From NCBI GenBank assembly GCA_002479245.1, contig DLMG01000059.1:1-44682 (forward strand): a stretch of 44,682 bases of DNA. The letters run 5' to 3'. Of this stretch, positions 36,120 to 43,875 are shown piece by piece. The stretch's first letter is position 1. The number at the start of each line of letters is the position of its first letter. This DNA comes from Verrucomicrobia subdivision 3 bacterium UBA7542 (GTDB lineage Bacteria; Verrucomicrobiota; Verrucomicrobiia; Limisphaerales; UBA11358). The notes beneath the pieces are model-generated. The model searched no databases. It was given only the letters and a program-made list of their open reading frames with translations, and was not told where the DNA came from. Position numbers and translations under genes: made by a program.

Positions 36120-36300
36120 GCTCTCTGAAAACCACCGGCGCACACCCGGAAACCGAAGTTGATCGGAGCGCTGGCCTCCGGCCCGGCACAACTTCAGTCT
36201 TCGGGTTCAACATAGCGGCGCTCGGCAGACCGCCGCATTTCTTCCAGAGTTTTGAATAGCGGCTCTCTGCCGGGGAGCCGCTACGTCGGGTTTTGCGGAG
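36120..36300. repeat. Hairpin-rich intergenic segment
   Basis: Three nested or adjacent hairpins fill this stretch: GAAGTTG (36155) with CAACTTC (36189) around GCTGGCC-tcc-GGCCCGGC; GCGGCG (36215) with CGCCGC (36231); and AGCGGCTC (36258) with GAGCCGCT (36275). The style resembles the small elements at 39205 and 41096, but I could not find terminal inverted repeats. No gene is seen. Confidence 0.45.
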
Positions 36301-36328
36301 GTCTCGAGTTTTTCAGGAGCGACTACAT

Positions 36329-38746
36329 CTATTTCGAATCGCTCTCAAGACCGCGACCTTTTGACGCGTGAATGGTTTCGATGTATTGCTGCGCCGATGG
36401 GTTGGTTGGATCAAGCTGCAAGGCTATGCGAAACTCGGTAAGTGCCTGATCCCGCTTTTCCTGCTTCGCAAGCATGACGCCGAGGTTTAAATGTGACGGG
36501 GCAAAGTCTGGACGAGAACGAATGGCCTCCACAAACTGCGCCCGGGCTTCCTCGATTTTTCCCTGGGCCGCCAGTTCAACCCCGAGCAGATAGCGTGCTT
36601 GCCAGAATTCCGGTTTGTGCTGAATGACCATTGCAAAAGTTTCAACGGCCCTTGCCCGCAGTCCCAGCGCACTGAAGGCCACGGCCTGGTTAAAATAATC
36701 CGCCAGTCCTTGTGGCTGAAGACGGGCGGCGCGCTGATAATAGACCGCAGCTTGTTTCAAATTTCCCCGGTTCTGCTCCAGAAATCCCAGGTTAATGTAG
36801 GTTTCCACGTCGTCTGGATCCACCCGGAGCGCATGTCTAAAACAGGCGACCGCCTCCTTTGTTTTCTGCTGGTTTGCCAGGATCTGCCCCAGCCCGTTCA
36901 GCGCGTTTGCAAAATTGCCGTCGAGGGCAAGCGCACGTGAAAAATATTCCGCCGCTTCGTCAATCTTCCACTGAAGAATCAACAAATTGCCGATGTCATA
37001 ATACTGCGCGGGTATCTGGGGCAGCAATTCGCAGACGCGTTGAGCTTGTTCGGTGGCTTGCGCCAGGTCTCCTCTCGCTGCCAAAAATTGCGCAAAATTG
37101 AAAAGTAAAAAGCTGTCGGCTGGGGCCGGTGCCAGCGCTTGTTGGTACAGTTGCCGCGTTTGCTCCGGGGTCTCGGAATTTACCCGGGATTTTAGTTCTC
37201 CGATTTTTTCCTCGCACAGCCTGATCGTGGCGGCATGGGTCAACTGTTCGGTGTAAAGCGGCTCGGACACGCGGCTGAGGACTTCCTGCCAGACACGGGA
37301 GCGGTCCCACGCGGAAACCGCCAGCCGGCGGTCGCAAAATTCCGCTGACGCCCATCCGCCTTTGTCGTGCGCCACAATGGATTTCGGAAGCAGCTTCGCC
37401 GTTTCTTCGGCCAACGCGCGCCCCAACAAATAATTGCCCTCAAAGTTCAAATGCACATGTTCATAAAACAATTCGTTGCCGGGAATTTGTTCCGGAGAAT
37501 TCTGGGCCAGCATCCGGGCGGCATCCAAAAAACAAACGCCTTTGCCAGCATGGGCGTCCGCTGAATCTTTGATGATTTGATTGATGCGGGTGTCCGCCCG
37601 AAAAGCGAGCGTGTCATAGTCCCGGGCCAGTTCAAATTCGCGCCGGGCTTGAGCGGAATTCGTCAGCGCAAGGTGACAACTTCCCAGGCGAAACTGCAGC
37701 TCGGCATATTGAGGATCAATGGCCGCCGCCTCGGCATATCGCTTCAGCGCCGCCGGATAATCTCCCGTGGATTCGAGCGCCATGCCACCCTGGTAAAGGC
37801 CATCCCATTCCGCCTTTTGAATCTCGCTTAATGTCGCCGCATGAAGCGAAGCGAACGGAGCACAATCCTTTAAATTACTGCCGACCGTGCTCAAAATAAT
37901 CGGCACCCCGGCTTGGTGTCCCGCGCCCAAAATGTCCGCCAGATTCCTTTTGAAATTTTCATAAGCGCGCCGCCGGTTCGGATCATCATACCGAAGCTGG
38001 TGCTCGGTGAACATGTTCAGCCCGCCCCAGGTTTTCGGCGTTGACGAATGAATCCCCCATCGCTGCATCAGACTGTCCAACAACTGCCCAATCTTTGTGG
38101 TTTTTACCGCCAGATCGGCCCGGACCAAACCCACTCCCGGCGCCCGCGAACCGAAGACGGTGCCTGCGCCGAAAGGCCCGACCATTTCGTTGTTGCCCAT
38201 GTAAATAATCCACAAATCGCCGTCGCGCCGGGCGCATTCGCGCGCCATGGGCAAAATCGCGTGTGAATTGATGGCCGTCATGGCCACGCAGACCACTTCA
38301 AAATCCGTTCCGGGAAAACGCTCGCGCAACAGGGTTTGCAAATAACGCCAGGCGCCAAAACTCGGGTCGGGATCGCCCAGCGCCACCGATTCGCCAAACA
38401 CAAAAATGCGACAGGCATGGGGAGGTTTTTTTACGGCCATCCGCTGGGGTGCGGGTGTGCGGGCCAGGGCGGGCGGGAAAAATCGGTAACCGAAATCATT
38501 ATTGGGGACATAATAATCCTGCCCGTTGATTTTGGTTTGAAGAAAAAAACTTGTGGAATAGCCATAGCCGGACAAACGCAAACCAAGCTCAAGTCCACCA
38601 ACAATTACCAACGGGACTAAAATTGCCGCGCAAAATCGAAACCACCACCGGCGGCGCGCCGGAATTTGGGACGTCAGCTTTTCAGGCGGGAAACTTTTTC
38701 CGTTCGTTGAACGCGCTTTTTGGGGAAAATGCTTTTTCGGCTTCAA
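36329..38746 (-). CDS. Membrane-anchored SGNH-hydrolase-like protein with TPR tail, copy B
   Basis: The 805-residue frame starts at a TTG at 38746; a stop lies just upstream in frame and no ATG occurs before residue 103, so the start is unusual or its ATG has been lost. Membrane segment at about 38-57 (CAAILVPLVIVGGLELGL). SGNH-like blocks: Ser120 in FVFGESVALGDPDP, GNNE at 184-187, and the His block EHVHLNF (His432). Later come TPRs, including ALKRYAEAAAIDPQY and AACFRHALRVDPDDVETYINL-type repeats. From about residue 75 it is nearly identical to copy D (41304-43658), but its first 60 residues differ (RRRWWFRFCA instead of KRRLWLMRLF). It follows PEP-CTERM gene 1 convergently. Activity is a prediction; esterase or acyltransferase is likely by fold. 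Confidence 0.8.
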   Translation of the reverse strand: MKPKKHFPQKARSTNGKSFPPEKLTSQIPARRRWWFRFCAAILVPLVIVGGLELGLRLSGYGYSTSFFLQTKINGQDYYVPNNDFGYRFFPPALARTPAPQRMAVKKPPHACRIFVFGESVALGDPDPSFGAWRYLQTLLRERFPGTDFEVVCVAMTAINSHAILPMARECARRDGDLWIIYMGNNEMVGPFGAGTVFGSRAPGVGLVRADLAVKTTKIGQLLDSLMQRWGIHSSTPKTWGGLNMFTEHQLRYDDPNRRRAYENFKRNLADILGAGHQAGVPIILSTVGSNLKDCAPFASLHAATLSEIQKAEWDGLYQGGMALESTGDYPAALKRYAEAAAIDPQYAELQFRLGSCHLALTNSAQARREFELARDYDTLAFRADTRINQIIKDSADAHAGKGVCFLDAARMLAQNSPEQIPGNELFYEHVHLNFEGNYLLGRALAEETAKLLPKSIVAHDKGGWASAEFCDRRLAVSAWDRSRVWQEVLSRVSEPLYTEQLTHAATIRLCEEKIGELKSRVNSETPEQTRQLYQQALAPAPADSFLLFNFAQFLAARGDLAQATEQAQRVCELLPQIPAQYYDIGNLLILQWKIDEAAEYFSRALALDGNFANALNGLGQILANQQKTKEAVACFRHALRVDPDDVETYINLGFLEQNRGNLKQAAVYYQRAARLQPQGLADYFNQAVAFSALGLRARAVETFAMVIQHKPEFWQARYLLGVELAAQGKIEEARAQFVEAIRSRPDFAPSHLNLGVMLAKQEKRDQALTEFRIALQLDPTNPSAQQYIETIHASKGRGLESDSK

Positions 38747-39006
38747 ACGGGCTCAATTTAACAAGGCGAATCTGACGGGTAAATAAGAATCACGCCGCTT
38801 TACAGCACGGCAGGGTTTGGGTTATGGGGGCCTGGCATTATCGGCCCGCCCACATTGCTGGTATCGTTGGAGAACAATTCCGACCCGGCCAATCGTTGTC
38901 CGCGTGGATGAAACCTCGGGTTTGAATTGCGCAAAGATTGCCGCGAAAAGCGGCGGCCTTTTTTGGCTTCAACTCCTCCGGCTGCTTGCCAGCAAGCAAA
39001 CGTCCC
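38747..39006. other. Intergenic region without recognisable gene
   Basis: Short frames are present on both strands but none has family resemblance. A small stem, GCCGC-gaaaa-GCGGC, is visible near 38940-38955. This stretch separates copy B from the decayed copy C. Confidence 0.5.
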
Positions 39007-39676
39007 TCACGCCCTCGACCATTCCATAAAAGAGTTTTTATAAATAGCGAGCGCCTCTCCGTAGGAGCCGCTGGCTTCAAGCGCAACGCCCTCTTCGTAA
39101 ATCTTATTCCATGCGGATTCCTGATTTTTATTCAGGCCGGCTGCAGGTACCGAAGCGAACGGCGCGCAATCCTTCAGATTAACGGCCACCGTGCTTAAGA
39201 CGACGGGTGCAGTTGGACACTGTATCTGGAGCGCGGCTTGTCCCAAGCCGCAGCACCGGCAAATGCAAGAGTAACTTGAAAATTTTTTATGAACCGGTCT
39301 CCGCGAATGGAGCTGCTGCGAGTTGGGACAACTCGCGCTCCGATGGTCGTGCAGATACAGTGTTGCTTTGCACCCTAAGACGACCGGCACTCCAGTGCGA
39401 TGCGCCGTCTGCAAAATATCTTCCAGATTTCCTCTGAAATTGGCATAAGCCCGCAGCCGGGCGGGGTCGTCATATCCCATGCGGCCATTCATGAACATTT
39501 GCATGCCACCCCACGCTTTTGGGGTTGAGGAATTATTCCTTGGCCGCCTGATAACCGTATCCTGCCAAACGAAGCCCAAGTTCAGCGACACCCAACACGA
39601 ACAATGGAACTAGGATCATCGCAAAAAGACGCATCAGCCAGAGACGACGCTTTGAAGAAAGGGCTGTGGTCTTCAT
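39007..39676 (-). pseudogene. Decayed SGNH-TPR paralogue, copy C
   Basis: From an ATG at 39676 the sequence gives MKTTALSSKRRLWLMRLFAM to LRLAGYGY, the N-terminus of this family. It then jumps at about 39540 to NNSSTPKAWGGMQMFMNGRM in another frame, so about 190 residues with the SGNH active-site block are missing. After VPVVL a 171-bp element is inserted, and the gene resumes with STVAVNLKDCAPFAS. Family similarity ends at GEALAIYK near 39030, so all C-terminal TPRs are gone. The surviving parts are closer to copy A than to B or D in the middle, and closest to D at the N-terminus. Confidence 0.85.
39205..39375. mobile_element. MITE-like element 1 with 9-bp target duplication
   Basis: The 171-bp insert starts GGGTGCA...ACACTGTATCTG and ends with the inverse, CAGATACAGTGT...TGCACCC, giving 24-bp terminal inverted repeats with only a few mismatches. 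It is flanked by TAAGACGAC at 39196-39204 and again at 39376-39384. Removing the insert plus one copy restores the reading frame VPVVLSTVAVNLK of the paralogues. Inside are two 8-bp hairpins, GCGGCTTG-tcc-CAAGCCGC (39233) and GCGAGTTG-gga-CAACTCGC (39318), with mirrored loops. It is too short to code for a transposase. Confidence 0.88.
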
Positions 39677-39767
39677 AAAGACAAATTTGCAAGAATCCGC
39701 TTCTTTTTTGATTTTCGCCAACTTCTCGCAAAACCATGTTGTTCAGAATGCAACGTGTTCAACGACA

Positions 39768-39803
39768 GCAAGATATAAAACTGGATAAAATTCATGTTTT
39801 AAA
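39768..39803 (-). promoter_or_regulatory. Conserved upstream element of SGNH-TPR genes, copy C
   Basis: GCAAGATATAAAACTGGATA followed by AAATTCATGTTTTAAA matches 43751-43785 closely, as does the leader next to the start (CTTCTTTTTTGATTTTCGCC). It shows that the decayed copy once had the same control region. The rest of 39722-40150 holds this element and the promoter of the PEP-CTERM gene; no gene is seen. Confidence 0.45.
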
Positions 39804-40018
39804 TGTTGATTTTACAGTCGTCCCGCAGGAAATACGTGAAAACCCCGGAAAACAAGGGCTTTTTGAGCGATCCCCCAAGCTGTGGGACGGAGAGTGCCGT
39901 GAAAATCGCCGAAAATGGCAAAATAACCAATAAAATCAATTGTTTTATGCCTGTTTCCTATGGGACGGCACTAAACAGATTTGATGACAATAACTCTTTG
40001 TTTTTTTGAAAAAAGTTG

Positions 40019-40042
40019 TTGACAAAGTCACCAGAATATAAT
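40019..40042 (+). promoter_or_regulatory. Promoter-like element of PEP-CTERM gene 2
   Basis: TTGACA at 40019-40024, 12 bp, then a perfect TATAAT at 40037-40042, then AAAAA-CATCA. It aligns with 35201-35224 over about 45 bp, including the downstream CATCA and CAG. Confidence 0.6.
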
Positions 40043-40150
40043 AAAAAACATCATGACTCAGCCGTATCAGTGAAACAAACAGCTGAAACGAAGTACAGTG
40101 TGCAAAAGCAATAACAACAAAACTCAAACGACAGAAGAAAGTAAAAACCT

Positions 40151-40999
40151 ATGAAAAGAACCCTATTGGTAATTATTAGTGTAATGGTTGCCGCTGGTTG
40201 GACCAGTGTGCAGGCTCAATTAATCGATGTTAATTTTATTGACGAGAGTATCAACATTGGCTACAGCGGCACCCCCGGAACGCCTCTTCCTGCTACAATG
40301 TCAGGCGCTGCGGTGGTTGGTTCAGCGGGTGACACTTGGAATGGCTTGGGCGGCTTCGCCTACTCGGCTTATCCGCTTGGCGCCACTTACACCAGTGGAA
40401 ACTTGGTTCAGGCAAATGGCGGTCTTTCGGATGTTACGTTGAGTTTGTCGGCACCGAATGGCACCTATGATGCTAATTCCGTGAATTGGAACAACCACAG
40501 CACATTTAGCTATATAGGCCCATTTCCTAATTATAATACTGCTGCTGCATACACACTAAACCTTACCCCATGGTCAGCCTTGATGGGGTCTATGCTCGTG
40601 GCGAATTCTGCTACTGCTCTCGGAAACGTCACACTCAGTGGTCTTGCGCCTAGTTCACCTTACACCTTGGTTCTTTATAACGCGGGTGACGCAAATATAG
40701 GCGCTGGAAGAACGAGTACGTTCATTGTCAATGGTATCACCCAGACCTCTACTTGGATGGCCGACACGGCAAGCCTAGTCGCAGGAGATGACTATACTGA
40801 GTATGTCAACGCCATGTCTGACGGAGCCGGGAATCTTGTCATAACCTTTGGCGATGGAAGTGGTGTTAACGAATCTGATCTCAATGGTTTCCAACTATCG
40901 GGCACTATCCCAGTCCCAGAGCCCGGCACTTTGGCGCTTTTGGCTTCGGGTGCGGTTTTGCTGCTCGGTTATCAACGGCGTAAAGCGCTTCGCGCGTAA
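40151..40999 (+). CDS. PEP-CTERM sorting-domain protein 2
   Basis: The 282-residue protein has a signal peptide (MKRTLLVIISVMVAAGWTSVQA), a mature domain of about 225 residues, and the tail VPEPGTLALLASGAVLLLGY with QRRKALRA. The PEP motif, hydrophobic helix and basic end are all present. The mature domain is homologous to residues 24-250 of the giant protein at the left edge (VTLSLSAPNGTYDANS, VNFIDE, VVGSAGDTWNGLGGF). Near-identity of signal peptide and leader at DNA level points to a recent duplication. By family the protein is exported and processed by an exosortase. It lies next to the decayed SGNH-TPR copy C, in the same divergent arrangement as PEP-CTERM gene 1 and copy A. What it binds or does is unknown. 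Confidence 0.88.
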   Translation: MKRTLLVIISVMVAAGWTSVQAQLIDVNFIDESINIGYSGTPGTPLPATMSGAAVVGSAGDTWNGLGGFAYSAYPLGATYTSGNLVQANGGLSDVTLSLSAPNGTYDANSVNWNNHSTFSYIGPFPNYNTAAAYTLNLTPWSALMGSMLVANSATALGNVTLSGLAPSSPYTLVLYNAGDANIGAGRTSTFIVNGITQTSTWMADTASLVAGDDYTEYVNAMSDGAGNLVITFGDGSGVNESDLNGFQLSGTIPVPEPGTLALLASGAVLLLGYQRRKALRA

Positions 41000-41021
41000 A
41001 TCCGTTTGTTAGATTCACTCC

Positions 41022-41053
41022 AGCCCAATCCAGCCGTCGCGTTGGATTGGGCT
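41022..41053 (+). terminator. Terminator-like hairpin after PEP-CTERM gene 2
   Basis: AGCCCAATCCA (41022-41032) and TGGATTGGGCT (41043-41053) form a perfect 11-bp stem with a 10-nt loop, 22 bp after the stop. The following TGTTGCTTTG is only moderately T-rich. Confidence 0.75.
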
Positions 41054-41095
41054 GTTGCTTTGTAAATGGGCCGGTTCCTGGCACACATCTAATTT

Positions 41096-41301
41096 GGGCG
41101 CATCTTGAGGGCGTGTTGCCCAAATCAATTTCCGCTTCGGATGTGGGGCAGACATTCCTGTCTGCCGGTTCTGGGGACTTTCCAGTCCCCGGATTCCGCG
41201 TCAAACTATCAGCTTTGGTCGGCGAAGTTGGAAAACTTCGCAACCGGCAGGCTCGAAAGCCTGCCCTACAAATTTGAGCGACACGCCCTCAAGATGCGCC
41301 C
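41096..41301. mobile_element. MITE-like element 2 with four internal hairpins
   Basis: The 206-bp element has about 30-bp terminal inverted repeats beginning GGGCGCATCTTGAGGGCGTG at the left and its inverse at the right. Inside are GGCAGACA-ttcc-TGTCTGCC (41147), GGGGACT-ttcc-AGTCCCC (41173), CGAAGTT-ggaa-AACTTCG (41223) and GGCAGGCT-cgaa-AGCCTGCC (41246). It ends 2 bp beyond the stop codon of SGNH-TPR copy D. A target duplication is not clean (TCTAATTT left, TCTATTTC right). It carries no coding capacity. Confidence 0.8.
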
Positions 41302-41303
41302 GT

Positions 41304-43658
41304 CTATTTCGAATCGCTCTCAAGACCGCGACCTTTTGACGCGTGAATGGTTTCGATGTATTGCTGCGCCGATGGGCTGGCTGGATCAAGTTGCAAGGTT
41401 GTGCGAAACTCGGCGAGTGCCTGGTCCAGCTTTTTCTGCTTCACAAGCATGACGCCGAGATGCAAATGTGACGGGGCAAAGTCTGGACGATAACGGATGG
41501 CCGCCGAAAACTGCGCCCGGGCTTCCTCGATTTGTCCCTGGGCCGCCAGTTCCACCCCGAGCAGATAGCGTGCTTGCCAAAACTCCGGTTCGAGCTGAAT
41601 GACCATTCCAAAAGCTTCAACCGCCCTTGCCCCCAGGCCCAGCGCACTGAAGTCAACAGCCTGGTCAAAATAATCCGCCGGGCCTTGTGGCTGAAGGCGG
41701 GCGGCGTGCTGATAATAGACCGCGGCTTGTTTCAAATTTCCCCGGTTCTGCTCCAGAAATCCCAGGTTAATGTAGGTTTCCACGTCGTCTGGATCCACCC
41801 GGAGCGCATGTCTAAAATAGGCGACCGCCTCCTTTGTTTTCTGCCGGTTTGCCAGGATCTGCCCCAGCCCATTCAGCGCAGGCATATAATTGCCCTGGAG
41901 GGCAAGCGTACGCGAAAAATATTCCGCCGCTTCGTCAGTTTTTCCCTGAGGAATTAACAATTTGGCGGTGACATAATACAGCCCAGGCAACTGTGGCATC
42001 AACTCGCAGACGTGTCGAAGTTCTTCGGTGGCTTGCGCCAGGGCCCCTCTCGCTGCCAAAAATTGCGCATAATTCCAATATAATTGGCCATCCGTTGGGG
42101 CCAGTGCCAGCGCTTGTTGGTACAGTTGCCGCGTTTGCTCCGGGGTCTCGGAATCCATCCGGGATTTCAGTTCTCCAATTTTTTCCTCGTACAGCTTGAT
42201 CGTGGCGGCATGGGTCAACTGTTCGGTGAAAGGCGGCCCGGATACGACGCTGAAATCTTTCTGCCAGACACGGGAACGGTCCCACGCGGAAACCGCCAGC
42301 CGGCGGTCGCAAAATTCCGCTGACGCCCATCCGCCTTTGTCGTGCGCCACAATGGATTTCGGTAGCAGCTTCGCCGTTTCTTCGGCCATCGCCCGCCCCA
42401 ACCAATAATTGCCCTCAAAGTTCAAATGCACATGTTCATAAAACAATTCGTTGCCGGGAATTTGTTCCGGAGAATTCTGTGCCAGCATCCGGGCGGCCTC
42501 CAAAAAATAAACGCCTTTGCCAGCATGGGCGTCCGCTGCATCTGTTATAATTTGATTGATGCGGGTGTCCGCCCGAAAAGCGAGCGTGTCATAATCCCGG
42601 GCCAGTTCAAATTCACGCAGCGCTTGAGCGGAATTCGTCAGCGCAAGGTGACAACTTCCCAGGCGAAACTGCAGCTCGGCATATTGAGGATCAACGGCCG
42701 CCGCCTCGGTATATCGCTTCAGCGCCGCCGGATAATCTCCCGCGGATTCGAGCGCCATGCCACCCTGGTAAATGCCATCCCATTCCGCCTGTTGAGTCTC
42801 GCTTAATGTTCTCGCATGAAGCGAAGCGAACGGGGCACAATCCTTTAAATTACTGCCGACCGTGCTCAAAATAATCGGCACCCCGGCCTGGTGGCCCGCG
42901 CCCAAAATGTCCGCCAGATTCCTTTTGAAATTTTCATAAGCGCGCAGCCGGTTCGGATCATCATACCGAAGCTGGTGCTCTTTGAACATGTTCAGCCCGC
43001 TCCAGGTTTTCGGCGTTGACGAATGAATACCCCATCGTTGCATCAGACTATTCAACAACTGCCCAATCCGGGTGGTTTTTACCGCCAGATCGGCCCGGAC
43101 CAAACCCACTCCCGGCGCCCGCGAACCGAAGACGGTGCCCGCGCCGAAAGGCCCGACCATTTCGTTGTTGCCCATGTAGATAATCCACAAATCGCCGTCC
43201 CGCCGGGCGCATTCGCACGCCATGGGCAAAATCGCGTGTGAATTGATGGCCGTCATGGCCACGCAGACCACTTCAAAATCCGTTCCGGGAAAACGCTCGC
43301 GCAACAGGGTTTGCAAATAACGCCAGGCGCCAAAACTCGGGTCGGGATCGCCCATCGCCGCTGATTCGCCAAACACAAAAATGCGATAGGTATGGGGAGA
43401 TTTTTTTACGGCCATGCGTTGAGGCGAGGGTTCGCGGGCCAGGGCGGGCGGGAAAAATCGGTAACTGAATTTATTATTGGGGACATAATAATCCTGGCCC
43501 TGAATCCGGATTCGGCGGAAAAAGCTGGTGTCATAACCGTATCCAGCCAAACGAAGCCCAAGTTCAGCGACACCCAACACGAACAATGGAACGAAGAACA
43601 TCGCAAAAAGACGCATCAGCCAAAGGCGACGCTTTGAAGAAAGGACTGTGGCCTTCAT
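41304..43658 (-). CDS. Membrane-anchored SGNH-hydrolase-like protein with TPR tail, copy D
   Basis: The ATG at 43658 (MKATVLSSKRRLW) is preferred to a TTG at 43679; 784 residues. Membrane segment AMFFVPLFVLGVAELGLRL near the start, SGNH-like blocks with Ser99 (FVFGESAAMGDPDP), MGNNEMVGPF and FYEHVHLNFEGNYWLGRAM, a mid-protein TPR pair, then a run of C-terminal TPRs ending QQYIETIHASKGRGLESDSK. From the YYVPNN region on it is nearly identical to copy B, while its N-terminus matches decayed copy C. It is therefore a mosaic. Predicted to be a periplasmic esterase or acyltransferase scaffolded by TPRs; target unknown. The MITE-like element 2 abuts its 3' end, and the GH16 gene lies upstream on the same strand. 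Confidence 0.8.
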   Translation of the reverse strand: MKATVLSSKRRLWLMRLFAMFFVPLFVLGVAELGLRLAGYGYDTSFFRRIRIQGQDYYVPNNKFSYRFFPPALAREPSPQRMAVKKSPHTYRIFVFGESAAMGDPDPSFGAWRYLQTLLRERFPGTDFEVVCVAMTAINSHAILPMACECARRDGDLWIIYMGNNEMVGPFGAGTVFGSRAPGVGLVRADLAVKTTRIGQLLNSLMQRWGIHSSTPKTWSGLNMFKEHQLRYDDPNRLRAYENFKRNLADILGAGHQAGVPIILSTVGSNLKDCAPFASLHARTLSETQQAEWDGIYQGGMALESAGDYPAALKRYTEAAAVDPQYAELQFRLGSCHLALTNSAQALREFELARDYDTLAFRADTRINQIITDAADAHAGKGVYFLEAARMLAQNSPEQIPGNELFYEHVHLNFEGNYWLGRAMAEETAKLLPKSIVAHDKGGWASAEFCDRRLAVSAWDRSRVWQKDFSVVSGPPFTEQLTHAATIKLYEEKIGELKSRMDSETPEQTRQLYQQALALAPTDGQLYWNYAQFLAARGALAQATEELRHVCELMPQLPGLYYVTAKLLIPQGKTDEAAEYFSRTLALQGNYMPALNGLGQILANRQKTKEAVAYFRHALRVDPDDVETYINLGFLEQNRGNLKQAAVYYQHAARLQPQGPADYFDQAVDFSALGLGARAVEAFGMVIQLEPEFWQARYLLGVELAAQGQIEEARAQFSAAIRYRPDFAPSHLHLGVMLVKQKKLDQALAEFRTTLQLDPASPSAQQYIETIHASKGRGLESDSK

Positions 43659-43750
43659 AAAGACAAATTTTGCAAGCAACCGCTTCTTTTTTGATTTTCG
43701 CCAACTTCTCGCAACACCACGTTATTCGGCATTCAAGCTGTTTAACGTTA

Positions 43751-43785
43751 GCAAGATATGAGACTGGATAAAACCCCTGTTTTCA
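43751..43785 (-). promoter_or_regulatory. Conserved upstream element of SGNH-TPR genes, copy D
   Basis: GCAAGATATGAGACTGGATA followed by AAACCCCTGTTTTCAA, about 95 bp upstream of the start, aligns with the elements at 39768 and 35103. Read toward the gene: TTGAAAACAGGGG, A/T tract, TATCTTGC. Confidence 0.45.
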
Positions 43786-43875
43786 ATACAGATTTAATGA
43801 CAGTAAATTTTGTTTCCTTTTTGCAAAGTCGTGAAGGTTTGCGCTCCACGTTGCAATCCATGAAGCGATTTCAAA

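Noticed and set aside
35201..40042. Sigma-54 promoters for the PEP-CTERM genes
   Set aside because: No GG-N10-GC pair at -24/-12 is seen upstream of either gene; the conserved boxes look like TTGACA and TATAAT instead.
39205..41301. CRISPR array or tRNA-like structures suggested by repeated hairpins
   Set aside because: The stems are palindromes inside two elements with inverted ends; there are no regular direct repeats with spacers and no tRNA cloverleaf.
41087..41310. Target-site duplication for the element at 41096-41301
   Set aside because: TCTAATTT on the left and TCTATTTC on the right are similar but not the same, so no duplication is claimed.
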